From contig CALEDT010000017.1 of NCBI GenBank assembly GCA_937949525.1, forward strand, positions 98,415-162,414: a stretch of 64,000 bases of DNA, written 5' to 3'. Origin of the DNA: an uncultured Burkholderiales bacterium. GTDB lineage: Bacteria; Pseudomonadota; Gammaproteobacteria; Burkholderiales; Thiobacillaceae. Numbering within the stretch: position 1 is the stretch's first letter; the number at the start of each line of letters is the position of its first letter. The position numbers were made by a program, and so were the translations under genes. The notes under the pieces were generated by a model. It saw nothing but the letters and a program-made list of their open reading frames with translations, searched no databases and was not told where the DNA came from. Shown here piece after piece: positions 45,577 to 54,173 of the stretch.

Positions 45577-46445
45577 GCCGCGCGACGGCGGCCGGGGCGG
45601 CCTGGACGCGGTGCTTCGCCGCCTGGCGCGATACGCAGGCGCGGCACGGCGCCGCACGCGCCTACCCATACGCCTGGCGCCTGCCCGATGCGGCGCGCGG
45701 ATTGGGCCGCGCCGCGTCATCGCACGCGCAGATCGCCCTCGGACTGACGCTGTTTCAGCTCGGCCGCTACGGCGCAGCGCTCGACATATTGACGCAGGCC
45801 GGCGACGACGGTGACGCACTCGGAGCCACCTGCACCCTGCTGCGGACGGCGACGCGCGCCGCCTGTCTGCATGCGCTCGGCGCGCACGCCCAGGCTGGCG
45901 CGCTGGCGGCATCGGCGCCGCTGCGCGCGACGACGCCGCAGGCTAGCATCGTGCGGGTTGCGCTGGCGTTCCTGCGCGACGTGCCCGGGGACGTGCCCGC
46001 CGGCACGGATTCGGCTCCGATCGACCCGGCTGCGCAGGAACCGGCGGCGATGGCCGAAGCCTGTATCACCATCGGCCGATACTGGGCCGCGGCACGGCCA
46101 GACGGGCACGACGCATGGGCGTCCGCTCGTTCGGCGCTGGTCTTGCTCGACCGACGGTTACCGGTCGCCGGCGCGCTGGCGGAAGCGGCGCTGGCCGAAG
46201 CGCTGTGGCGTATCCGTCCGGCCGCCGCGACGGTCTGGCTGGACGAAGCCCTCCGACAGTGCGCGCGTTACGGCCAGCATCATCTGCAGGCGCGGCTCAT
46301 GGCGCGCAAGGCGCAGGCACTGCTGGCCGACGGCCAGCTCGCCGAGGCACGGCGCTTCGAACGACTGGCCGGGACACTGGCGCAGCGGCAGGGCATGGCG
46401 GGGCAATCGTGGCTGCCGTCCCCGGCCGGCGCCCCCTCCGGATGA
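45573..46445 (+). CDS. Hypothetical TPR-like protein coupled to trkH
   Basis: 290 residues from the GTG that overlaps the trkH stop (GTGA). Very alanine- and arginine-rich and largely helical, with repeated ALxxLG / AxLAEALW-type helices and QARLMARKAQALLADGQLAEARRF, which suggests tetratricopeptide-like helical pairs. No signal peptide or membrane segment. I do not recognise a family. Overlap with trkH suggests co-expression, but the composition is compatible with a weakly conserved gene. It ends 25 nt from the convergent histidine kinase. Confidence 0.55.
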   Translation: MSRATAAGAAWTRCFAAWRDTQARHGAARAYPYAWRLPDAARGLGRAASSHAQIALGLTLFQLGRYGAALDILTQAGDDGDALGATCTLLRTATRAACLHALGAHAQAGALAASAPLRATTPQASIVRVALAFLRDVPGDVPAGTDSAPIDPAAQEPAAMAEACITIGRYWAAARPDGHDAWASARSALVLLDRRLPVAGALAEAALAEALWRIRPAAATVWLDEALRQCARYGQHHLQARLMARKAQALLADGQLAEARRFERLAGTLAQRQGMAGQSWLPSPAGAPSG

Positions 46446-46470
46446 GCGCGCGTCCGGCGCCACGCCGCCA

Positions 46471-47832
46471 TCACGCCGGGGCGGCAGACGCCGGAAAACG
46501 TACCGTGAAACGCGCGCCGCCTTGCCGCCCGGTGTCCAGTTCGACGCCGGCACCGTGCCGGGCAGCAACCTCGCGCACGATGGCCAGCCCCAGACCGCTG
46601 CCCGGCTGCGAAGTGCCGGGCACCCGGCGAAAGCGCTCGAACACCCGCTCCCGCTGCTCCGGCGCGATGCCGGGCCCGTCGTCCTCCACCTGCAGCCAGG
46701 CCGGGGCGTCGCCGCCGACGCGCACGGTGACGTGGCCGCCCTGGGGTGTGTAGCACACGGCGTTGTCGAGCAGGTTGTCCAACAGGTCACGCAACGCAGC
46801 GGCATCGCCCTGTATCGGCACCACCCGCCCAGCCCCCTCGAAGGCGAGATCCAGGCCGCGGCGCAGGGCCTCGGGCGCCCAATGGGCGGCGGCCTCGCGC
46901 GCCAGATGGTCGAGGTCGACCTGCTCCGCCGGCGCATCCGGCCGGGCCTGCGGCTCGTTGCGCGCCAAGGTCAGCAACTGATTGACCAGCCGGCTGCACC
47001 GCTGCGCCCCGTCGCAGATGCCATCCAGTGCCACCCGCACCGGTTCCGGAACCGGCTCGCGCCGCGCCAGCTCGGCCTGGGCGCGCAGGCCGGCGAACGG
47101 CGTGCGCAACTGGTGGGCGGCATCGGCGACGAAGCGACGCTGCGCCTCCATCATCGCCTTGACCCGCTCGATCAGCGCATTGACCTCCTGGATCAACGGC
47201 CGCACCTCGTCCGGCGCGCGCGTCTCGTCCAAAGGACGCAGATCGTTGCGCGGCCGCGCGGCGACTTCACGCCGCAGGCGCTCCAACGGCTCGAAACCGC
47301 GCTTGAGGCCGATCCACACCGCGACGCCGGCGATGACGATGAACATGAACTGCGGAATGACGATGTTGCCCAGGATGCTGCGCCCCAAGGTCAGGCGCGC
47401 CTCGATCGGCTCGGCTGCCTGCACCAGCAACCAGGCGCCGCCGCCGTGAGGCACGCGCAAGGTCACCAGACGCAGCTTGCGCCCCTGGAACTGGGTATCG
47501 CGCAGTAACGGCTCGACGCGGTGATAGTCGGACGGACGCGGCGCCGGCAGCACACCGTGCACATGCAGGCGCCGGCCGGCGGTGTCATGGATGGAATAGC
47601 GGAACTCGTCGCCGGTCGGCACGACCGGCAGCGACGACACGCCGTCGTCACGTGCGTATTGACCGGCGAGCAGACGCGCGCGCTCCAACAGCACCAGATC
47701 GTAGGGCTTGTTGGACAGGTTCACCGCGGCCATGTAGCCGGTGACCGTGGAGAACAGCAGCAGCAGGAACAGCGGCGTGAACAGCCAGTTCATCAACTGG
47801 CTGCGCAGGGACAGGGGATCGTCGTCTGGCAT
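46471..47832 (-). CDS. Membrane histidine kinase without adjacent regulator
   Basis: 453 residues. Helix 1 (LMNWLFTPLFLLLLFSTVTGY), a periplasmic sensor of about 130 residues, helix 2 (FMFIVIAGVAVWIGL), HAMP-like linker, H-box DAAHQLRTPFAGLRAQ and ATPase motifs LLDNLLDNAVCYTP, EDDGPGI and GSGLGLAIVREVAARHG. The layout resembles the TctE/QseC group. No response regulator gene is adjacent; the neighbours are moaD upstream and an unknown gene downstream. It may be the last gene of the molybdenum cofactor operon, 65 nt behind moaD. Its partner must be encoded elsewhere. Confidence 0.88.
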   Translation of the reverse strand: MPDDDPLSLRSQLMNWLFTPLFLLLLFSTVTGYMAAVNLSNKPYDLVLLERARLLAGQYARDDGVSSLPVVPTGDEFRYSIHDTAGRRLHVHGVLPAPRPSDYHRVEPLLRDTQFQGRKLRLVTLRVPHGGGAWLLVQAAEPIEARLTLGRSILGNIVIPQFMFIVIAGVAVWIGLKRGFEPLERLRREVAARPRNDLRPLDETRAPDEVRPLIQEVNALIERVKAMMEAQRRFVADAAHQLRTPFAGLRAQAELARREPVPEPVRVALDGICDGAQRCSRLVNQLLTLARNEPQARPDAPAEQVDLDHLAREAAAHWAPEALRRGLDLAFEGAGRVVPIQGDAAALRDLLDNLLDNAVCYTPQGGHVTVRVGGDAPAWLQVEDDGPGIAPEQRERVFERFRRVPGTSQPGSGLGLAIVREVAARHGAGVELDTGRQGGARFTVRFPASAAPA

Positions 47833-47897
47833 GGGCGCGCGCACGGCGGAAGTTGGCGTATTGTGTCGCCAAGCGCCGCGGGTGTGGCGCGCCGCGT

Positions 47898-48155
47898 TCA
47901 GCCGCCGGTCACCGGTGGAAAGATGGCCACTTCGTCGCCGGTGCGCAACGGCGCATCGAGCGCTGCAACGTCCTGGTTGACGGCGACGCGGAAGGCGCGT
48001 CCGGCCGCCAGTTCCTCCGCCCAGACGCCGCCCCGGCCACGCAGCAGCTCGAGCAGATCGGTGACGTTCGCCTCGTCCTTGGGCAGTTGCACGCTTTCCC
48101 GCGCGCACGCGAAGCACTCGCGCAGCCGGGCGAAATAGAGCACCTCCAGGTTCAT
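47898..48155 (-). CDS. moaD: Molybdopterin synthase small subunit MoaD
   Basis: 85 residues with the ubiquitin-like fold pattern and the terminal Gly-Gly (VAIFPPVTGG) that is adenylated and thiocarboxylated to donate sulfur to precursor Z. VLYFARLRE at the N-terminus and VAVNQDV are typical. Its ATG overlaps the moeA stop by 4 nt. moaE, moaC and moeB are not in the window, so the rest of the pathway is elsewhere. Confidence 0.93.
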   Translation of the reverse strand: MNLEVLYFARLRECFACARESVQLPKDEANVTDLLELLRGRGGVWAEELAAGRAFRVAVNQDVAALDAPLRTGDEVAIFPPVTGG

Positions 48156-49351
48156 GCCAGCAACTCCGAGAGTGGCAGGAAACGCACCGGTTCACCCGCC
48201 TCGACACCCGCGCCGGCGGCCACATCGACCAGACCGTCGGCCCAGGCCAGCGAAGTCAGCACGCCGGAACTCTGATTGGCGAACAACTGCGCGCGCCCGT
48301 CCTCCAGACGCGCACGCAGAAACTCGCGCCGCTCGCCCGGCTTGCCGCGCGTGAAGCCGGCGGGCACCGCGAACGCCGCCGGCGCCCGCTCCGTCGCGCC
48401 CATGCGCGCAAGCAGGAAAGGCCGGGCGAACAGACAGAACACGACGAACGCCGACACCGGATTGCCCGGCAGACCGATGAAATCGACCTCGCCGATACGT
48501 CCGTGTGCCAGCGGCTTGCCTGGCTTCATGGCCACCCGCCAGAGATCGATGGAACCGCCCAGGGCATGCACCGCCGCCTTGACGTGATCCTCCTCGCCCA
48601 CCGACACGCCGCCGCTGGTGATCACCACGTCGGCTTGGCCGGCGGCGGCGCGCAGCACATCGACGGTGGCTTCGAGCGTGTCGGCAACCTGCCCGAGGTC
48701 GCGGATCTCCACGCCCAGCCCACGCAACAACGCCAGCAGTGTGGCCCGGTTCGAGTTGTAGATGCGGCCGGGCGGCAAAGGCTGGCCGGGCGGCACCAAC
48801 TCGTCGCCGGTGAAGAATACGGCGACGCGCAGGCGGCGGCAGACGGTCAGGGTGGCCGCGCCGGTCGCTGCGGCAACCCCGAGTCGGGCCGGGCCGAGAC
48901 GCGCACCGGCAGCCAGCACGCACTGGCCGACGTGGATGTCCTCGCCGGCGCGCCGGATGTTGGCACCGAGCGGCGGCGGACGCCGGACGCGCACCCGATC
49001 ATCGATCTGCTCACAGTCTTCCTGCATGACCACGGTATCGGCGCCGGGCGGAATCGCGGCACCGGTGAAGATGCGCGCCGCGCTGCCGGGCTGCAGCGGC
49101 TGACCGGGATGGCCAGCCGGAATGCGCTGACTCACCGGCAACCAGGTGTCGGCGTCCGCCTCCGCCAGGCGCACGGCATAGCCGTCCATGGCGGAATTGT
49201 CCAACGGCGGCACGGCCACATCGGACACCAGCGGTTCCGCCAACACCCGGCCCAAGGCATCGTCGGCGGCCACGGTTTCGCGTTCGGTCACCGGCCGCGC
49301 GGCGGCCAGCAAACGCGCCAGTGCGTCCTCGACAGTCAATGCTCCACTCAT
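48152..49351 (-). CDS. moeA: Molybdopterin molybdenumtransferase MoeA
   Basis: 399 residues. Inserts molybdate into adenylated molybdopterin. Motifs: PLDNSAMDGYAV near 50, RIFTGAAIPPGADTVV, GEDIHVGQ, TGDELVPPGQPLPPGRIYNSN, TSGGVSVGEEDHVK and GLPGNPVSAF. ATGA overlaps with mobB upstream and moaD downstream show a tightly packed operon. The start at 49351 follows the mobB stop overlap; the longer open frame upstream lies inside mobB. Confidence 0.95.
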   Translation of the reverse strand: MSGALTVEDALARLLAAARPVTERETVAADDALGRVLAEPLVSDVAVPPLDNSAMDGYAVRLAEADADTWLPVSQRIPAGHPGQPLQPGSAARIFTGAAIPPGADTVVMQEDCEQIDDRVRVRRPPPLGANIRRAGEDIHVGQCVLAAGARLGPARLGVAAATGAATLTVCRRLRVAVFFTGDELVPPGQPLPPGRIYNSNRATLLALLRGLGVEIRDLGQVADTLEATVDVLRAAAGQADVVITSGGVSVGEEDHVKAAVHALGGSIDLWRVAMKPGKPLAHGRIGEVDFIGLPGNPVSAFVVFCLFARPFLLARMGATERAPAAFAVPAGFTRGKPGERREFLRARLEDGRAQLFANQSSGVLTSLAWADGLVDVAAGAGVEAGEPVRFLPLSELLA

Positions 49352-49839
49352 CGTGCAGTCCACTCCAGGATGAAGGCCGCGATGGCCTCGATGTCGTTCA
49401 GATGCAGATGACGCAGCGCCGACGCCGGCGCCTGGTCGCTGGCCACGGCGATCACCGCCGCATCCTGTCCATGCAGCCAGGGACGTCCATTGTCCCGGCG
49501 CCAGACCTCGATCTTGGCATGCGTGCCGTGGCGATAGCCTTCCACCAGCACCAGATCGCACGGCGACAGCCGCGCCACGTGCTCGGCCAGCGACGGCTCC
49601 GGCGCGCCGCGCAATTCACCGACCAGCATCCAGCGGTACGGCGAGCTCAACAGCACCTCCAGCGCGCCCGCCCGGCGATGGCGCCAGGAGTCCTTGCCCG
49701 GCACGTCGACCTCGAAGTCATGATGACTCTGTTTGATCACCGACACGCGTAAACCAGCCGCGCCCAGACGGGGCAGCAGATGCTCGATCAGTGTGGTCTT
49801 GCCGGCACCACTATAGCCGGCGATGCCGAGGATCTTCAT
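49348..49839 (-). CDS. mobB: Molybdopterin-guanine dinucleotide biosynthesis adapter MobB
   Basis: 163 residues. A GTP-binding P-loop protein that assists MobA in making the guanine dinucleotide form of the cofactor. The P-loop GYSGAGKTTL spans residues 8-17; VIKQSHHDFEVDVPGKDSWRHRRAG and LVLVEGYRHGTHAKIEV are typical of MobB. It is divergent from moaA and overlaps moeA by ATGA. MobB implies use of bis-MGD enzymes such as DMSO-reductase family members. Confidence 0.93.
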   Translation of the reverse strand: MKILGIAGYSGAGKTTLIEHLLPRLGAAGLRVSVIKQSHHDFEVDVPGKDSWRHRRAGALEVLLSSPYRWMLVGELRGAPEPSLAEHVARLSPCDLVLVEGYRHGTHAKIEVWRRDNGRPWLHGQDAAVIAVASDQAPASALRHLHLNDIEAIAAFILEWTAR

Positions 49840-49980
49840 GGCGCGGGTGGCAGGCGGGTCATGGCAGATGGCCGAGGATAACCGTACAGTGCACGCCCCG
49901 TCATCTGCTTTGCCGCCAAAACTACCCACGATGTCCCTGGCCAGACAAGCATGGGAGTTGACGCCGGTCAAGGTCGCATC

Positions 49981-50009
49981 TTCCTGGCGCAGGAGCGCGG
50001 GGCTATATT
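49981..50009 (+). promoter_or_regulatory. Possible sigma-70 promoter for moaA
   Basis: TTCCTG at 49981-49986 and TATATT at 50004-50009, with a 17-nt spacer, placing transcription start about 23 nt before the moaA ATG. The leader would then be too short for a molybdenum cofactor riboswitch, and I saw no such structure upstream. Confidence 0.4.
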
Positions 50010-50038
50010 TCCCTGGCCGAAGCTCACCGTGCCCTGCC

Positions 50039-51013
50039 ATGAACGCCCTCATCGATCGTTTCGGTCGCCACATCGAGTACCTGCGTCTGTCCGTGACCGA
50101 TCGTTGCGATCTGCGCTGCGCCTATTGCATCCCCGAGGGCTTCAAGGGCTTCGAGGAGCCGGAACATTGGCTGAACTTCGACGAGATCGAGCGGCTGTTG
50201 GGCGTGTTCGCCGGCCTGGGGCTCAAGCGCGTGCGCTTCACCGGCGGCGAACCGCTGCTCCGGCGCGATGTGGTCGGACTGTGCGCACGTGTCGCGACAC
50301 TACCCGGCATCGAGGATCTGTCGCTCTCCACCAACGCCACGCAACTCGCGCACATGGCGACCGACCTGCGCCGCGCCGGTGTCACCCGACTGAACGTCAG
50401 TCTGGACTCTCTGCGTGCCGAGCGCGTCGCCAGGATCAACGGCCGCGACGTGCTCGACCGGGTGCTGGCCGGGCTGGACGCGGCGCGCGGGGCCGGTTTC
50501 GCACCGATCAAGCTGAACATGGTGGTGATGCGCGAGAACGCCGACGAAATCGACGCCATGGTCGACTACTGCATGACGCACGGTTTCGTACTGCGTCTGA
50601 TCGAGGTCATGCCCATGGGCGACACGGCGCGGCGCATGGGCTATGTCGATCTGCAGCCGGTCAAGGCGCGTCTGCGCGAACGCTACGGCCTGGTCGACAC
50701 GCTGTTGCCCGGCGGCGGCCCGGCACGCTACTTGGGCAGCCGCGACGGGCGGTTCACCGTCGGCTTCATCACGCCGATCTCGCAACATTTCTGTGACACC
50801 TGCAACCGTGTGCGCCTGACCGTGGACGGCGTGCTGCATCTGTGCCTGGGTCAGGAAGAACGCATGGACTTCCGCACGCTGATGCGTGCCGGAGCCAGCG
50901 ATGACGACTTGCGCGCCGCCATCCTGCAGGCCATCGACCTGAAACCGGAACGGCATGAGTTCACCGAGGCACCGCACAAGCTGGTGCGCTTCATGAACAT
51001 GACCGGCGGTTGA
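50039..51013 (+). CDS. moaA: GTP 3',8-cyclase MoaA
   Basis: 324 residues. A radical SAM enzyme for the first step of molybdenum cofactor synthesis. The N-terminal SAM cluster is CDLRCAYC (CX3CX2C), the second cluster is near the C-terminus (FCDTCNRVRLTVDG and HLCL), and the protein ends in Gly-Gly, which is needed for activity. It is divergent from mobB-moeA-moaD. The ATG at 50039 gives the normal N-terminus (MNALIDRFGRHIEYLRLSVTDR). Confidence 0.96.
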   Translation: MNALIDRFGRHIEYLRLSVTDRCDLRCAYCIPEGFKGFEEPEHWLNFDEIERLLGVFAGLGLKRVRFTGGEPLLRRDVVGLCARVATLPGIEDLSLSTNATQLAHMATDLRRAGVTRLNVSLDSLRAERVARINGRDVLDRVLAGLDAARGAGFAPIKLNMVVMRENADEIDAMVDYCMTHGFVLRLIEVMPMGDTARRMGYVDLQPVKARLRERYGLVDTLLPGGGPARYLGSRDGRFTVGFITPISQHFCDTCNRVRLTVDGVLHLCLGQEERMDFRTLMRAGASDDDLRAAILQAIDLKPERHEFTEAPHKLVRFMNMTGG

Positions 51014-51157
51014 TCCGCACCTCCGGCCGGAGGGGTGTGCCCATTCGGGGCAACATAACCGGCAAAGTCCGCAGCAAGCCCGGGCTCTGCCCTAAGGACT
51101 GCCACGGCCGGCATGTTGGGCGTATATTCACGAAGCATATCGCCCTGACGCCATGCC

Positions 51158-52846
51158 ATGGCCATCTTTCCGCTCCATCGCCGCTATTGGCTGTTGCCGC
51201 CGCTGACCTGGGGCATCCTTGCGCTGTTGTCCTATGGCTGGAGCATGACCCAGTTGCGCCAGGGCACGCGCGAGCTGGTGCTGCACGAAGGACGCTTCGT
51301 GTTCGGCATGATCCAGGCGACGCGCGAATGGAATGCGCGCCACGGCGGCGTGTACGGTCTGATGGATACCGGCACGCCGGCCAATCCTTATCTGGACGTG
51401 CCGGAACGCGACCTGACCACGCCCGCCGGTCGGCGTCTGACGCTGCTCAATCCGGCCTACATGACGCGGCAACTGGGCGACGTCATCCACGAACAGACCG
51501 GCATCCGCATCCACATCACCAGCCTCAATCCGCTCAACCCGAGCAACGCCGCGCGCGATTGGGAGGTGGACGCCTTGCGCAGCTTCGACGACGGCATGAA
51601 GGAATACCTGGCGATGCCCTCGGGCGACGGCGTAGGCCGCTTCGCGCATTACGCCGCGCCACTGGTCACCGTGGAATCCTGTCTGCGCTGCCATGGGCAG
51701 CAGGGCTACCGCGTAGGCGACATCCGCGGCGGCATCACCGTGGTCTATCCGATCGACTCGTTTCTCGCGGTACAGCGGCGACGTGCCCGCGACATCGGTC
51801 TGGCTCATATCGCCGTCTGGCTGTCGCTCAGTGCCCTGGGATGGTTCGCCCTGCGCCGCGTACGCGCACAGTGGTTGTCATTGCAGACGGCAATGGCGGA
51901 GCAGGACGCGCTGGTGGCGCAACGGACCGCCGAGTTGCGCGCCGAAGTACGCGAACGCCAGGAGGCCGAGGCCAGTCTGCGCATGCTGATCGATGCCTCG
52001 GGTGAAGGCATCTTCGGCATCGATCGTCATGGACGCTGTTCGTTCTGCAACCCCGTGGCGGCCGAGCTGTTGGGTTATCGCGGCAGCGATCGGCTGCTCG
52101 GACGCGACATCATTGAGCTGATCAGACCCCGGCGCGAAGACGGCCGAGCCCCGCTGCTCAGTTCCCGCACGCTGCGCGAAGGGGTTCCGATCCACGAGGA
52201 TGAGGCCTGGTTCGCGCGCGCCGACGGCAGCCTGCTGGCCGTCGAATACCGCGCCCATCCCATCTTGGACGAGGGCGAGCCGGCCGGGGCGGTGGTGACC
52301 TTCGCCGACATTACCGAACGCAAGCAACAGCAGGACCGCATCTGGCGTCAGGCCAATTACGACGTGCTGACCGGCCTGCCCAACCGTGAACTGCTGCGCG
52401 ACCGGCTCGATGGCGCGCTGGCGCAGGCGCAGCGCCGTCGCGGACGCCTGGCCGTGCTGTTCGTCGACCTCGACGAATTCAAGCAGGCCAACGACCGCCT
52501 CGGCCATGCCGCAGGCGACCATATCCTGCGCGAAGTCGCGCGCCGCATGCTGGAATGCCTGCGCGACACGGACACAGTGGCGCGCTTGGGCGGCGACGAG
52601 TTTGTCATCGTGCTGCCGTTCGTCGAGGAAGCCGAGGCGGCCGAGAAGGTGGCGGCGAAGTTGGTGGAAACCTTGTCCAGCCCGTATGCCACGGCGGCGG
52701 GCAGCGCCAGGATCTCCGCCTCCATCGGCATCGCCTACCATCCGGACGACGCCGACACGCATGAAGAACTGATTCGCCGTGCCGACGAGGCCATGTACCG
52801 TGCCAAGCAGGCCGGCCGCAATGGCTATCGCGCCTGGCGCGAATAG
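51158..52846 (+). CDS. Heme-binding membrane diguanylate cyclase (Tll0287-like sensor, PAS, GGDEF)
   Basis: 562 residues. A membrane helix (about 11-30), a periplasmic domain with a c-type heme motif CLRCH at 175-179 in VESCLRCHGQQGYRVGDIRGG, which matches the Tll0287/DUF3365 heme-sensor family, then a second helix (about 213-235), a PAS domain and a GGDEF domain with an intact LGGDEFVIVL and an RxxD inhibitory site (RDTD). A redox- or gas-controlled cyclic-di-GMP synthase is predicted. It follows moaA on the same strand after 144 nt and ends at an inverted repeat facing the glycosyltransferase genes. Confidence 0.9.
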   Translation: MAIFPLHRRYWLLPPLTWGILALLSYGWSMTQLRQGTRELVLHEGRFVFGMIQATREWNARHGGVYGLMDTGTPANPYLDVPERDLTTPAGRRLTLLNPAYMTRQLGDVIHEQTGIRIHITSLNPLNPSNAARDWEVDALRSFDDGMKEYLAMPSGDGVGRFAHYAAPLVTVESCLRCHGQQGYRVGDIRGGITVVYPIDSFLAVQRRRARDIGLAHIAVWLSLSALGWFALRRVRAQWLSLQTAMAEQDALVAQRTAELRAEVRERQEAEASLRMLIDASGEGIFGIDRHGRCSFCNPVAAELLGYRGSDRLLGRDIIELIRPRREDGRAPLLSSRTLREGVPIHEDEAWFARADGSLLAVEYRAHPILDEGEPAGAVVTFADITERKQQQDRIWRQANYDVLTGLPNRELLRDRLDGALAQAQRRRGRLAVLFVDLDEFKQANDRLGHAAGDHILREVARRMLECLRDTDTVARLGGDEFVIVLPFVEEAEAAEKVAAKLVETLSSPYATAAGSARISASIGIAYHPDDADTHEELIRRADEAMYRAKQAGRNGYRAWRE

Positions 52847-52855
52847 CGCAACTCC

Positions 52856-52881
52856 AACCCGGAAACCGTTTTTTCCGGGTT
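52856..52881. terminator. Inverted repeat between convergent genes
   Basis: AACCCGGAAA (52856-52865) and TTTCCGGGTT (52872-52881) form a perfect 10-bp stem with a 6-nt loop, 9 nt after the cyclase stop and touching the stop of the glycosyltransferase on the other strand. No T run follows on either side, but the position suggests a two-way terminator. Confidence 0.5.
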
Positions 52882-54122
52882 CAATCCGGCGCCAGAAACG
52901 GCACATCGACCACGTGCCATTTGCGCTCATGGCGCTGCACCAGACGCAACAACGTGTCGGCGAACAGATCGTTGATCCGTTCCCAATCGAAGCCGGCCAC
53001 GGCCGCCGGCGCGCGCGCGCGCAGGTCGGCCAGGCGGGCGGGGTTGCGCGCGAGTTCCAGCGCAGCGGCGACGAAGGCTGCCCCGTCCTCCTGCGCCACC
53101 AGGCGGCCGCTGACGCCGTCCTCGATCAGATCGGCCGCGCCGGCGCGTGCGAACGCCACCACCGCCAGACCGCTGGCCAGCGCCTCCCCGATGACGTTGC
53201 CATAGGTCTCGGTCAGGCTGGGAAACAGGAACAGGTCGGCGGAGGCGTAGTGCGCGGCCAGATCCTCGCCCAGCCGGGTGCCGGCGAACACGATGTCCGG
53301 TTGGCTGGCGGTCAGTTCGGCGCGCTGCGGGCCATCGCCCACCAACACCAGCCGCGCGCCGGGCACTTGATCACGCAAGGCCCGCCAGGTGGTCAGCAAC
53401 AGGTCCAGATTCTTCTCCGGCGCCAGGCGACCGACGCAGGTCACCACCAGATCGCCGTCCTGCGCACCCCAGCTCGCGCGCAATTGCGGTGAGCGGCGCG
53501 CCGGGTTGAACAAGCCGGTGTCGACACCGCGCGCCATCACCGTCAGGTTGCGATAGCCCTCCCGTGTCAGCTTGTCGGCGATGTCGCGCGCCGGCACCAG
53601 CGTCACGTCGGTGCGATTGTGCAGGCGGCGCAGATAGCCCGCGACCGGGCCGCGCAACCAGGCTAGGCCATAGTGCCGACAATAGGCATCGAAATTGGTA
53701 TGAAACCCCGAACTGATCGGCAACTTCAGGCTGCGCGCGGCATTGACGGCCGACCACCCCAGCGGGCCCTCGGTGGCGACATGCACGATGTCCGGGCGCT
53801 CGCGCGTCCACAGACGGCGCAACGCGGTGCGCGCCGGCAGGCCGAAGCGCAGGCCACGATAGTTGGGAATGCCGACACCGGTGGCCAGCACTTCACGATA
53901 GTCACCGACGTCGATGGCCTGATCCGCGTGGTTCTGACGCGGACGGATCAGTTGCAGGGTGTGACCACGCCGACGCAGGCCATCCACCAGACGGCCCAGG
54001 GTCATCGCCACGCCATTGACTTCCGGTGGGTAGGTTTCAGTGACCAGGGCGACCCGCAGTTGTGGGCGCGCCGGCGGGTAGCGCTGCACCAGGAAATGTT
54101 CGTGCGATTGCATGCGCGCCAT
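52881..54122 (-). CDS. GT4-type glycosyltransferase
   Basis: 413 residues. RVALVTETYPPEVNGVAMTLGRLVDGLRRRGH at the N-terminus and the C-terminal donor site DLFLFPSLTETYGNVIGEALASGLAVVAF are GT4 signatures (GT-B fold, retaining). Similar proteins add mannose or glucose to lipids or sugars. It lies about 50 nt downstream of a second GT4 gene. The acceptor cannot be read from sequence. It ends in the inverted repeat shared with the cyclase gene. Confidence 0.88.
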   Translation of the reverse strand: MARMQSHEHFLVQRYPPARPQLRVALVTETYPPEVNGVAMTLGRLVDGLRRRGHTLQLIRPRQNHADQAIDVGDYREVLATGVGIPNYRGLRFGLPARTALRRLWTRERPDIVHVATEGPLGWSAVNAARSLKLPISSGFHTNFDAYCRHYGLAWLRGPVAGYLRRLHNRTDVTLVPARDIADKLTREGYRNLTVMARGVDTGLFNPARRSPQLRASWGAQDGDLVVTCVGRLAPEKNLDLLLTTWRALRDQVPGARLVLVGDGPQRAELTASQPDIVFAGTRLGEDLAAHYASADLFLFPSLTETYGNVIGEALASGLAVVAFARAGAADLIEDGVSGRLVAQEDGAAFVAAALELARNPARLADLRARAPAAVAGFDWERINDLFADTLLRLVQRHERKWHVVDVPFLAPD

Positions 54123-54173
54123 GCTCGCAGGCGCATGCGTCAGTTTGATGACAAGGCTACGCCGGGGCGTCGA

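Noticed and set aside
44005..45912. A 635-codon minus-strand frame
   Set aside because: It is antisense to trkH and the following gene and is dominated by Gln, Arg and His repeats typical of reverse-strand reading.
50000..50038. Molybdenum cofactor riboswitch before moaA
   Set aside because: The space between the likely promoter and ATG is about 23 nt, and I found no matching stem structure upstream.
51050..51120. Possible cyclic-di-GMP riboswitch before the heme-binding cyclase
   Set aside because: A stem with AGTCC and GGACT arms is present, but the conserved GEMM core sequences are absent.
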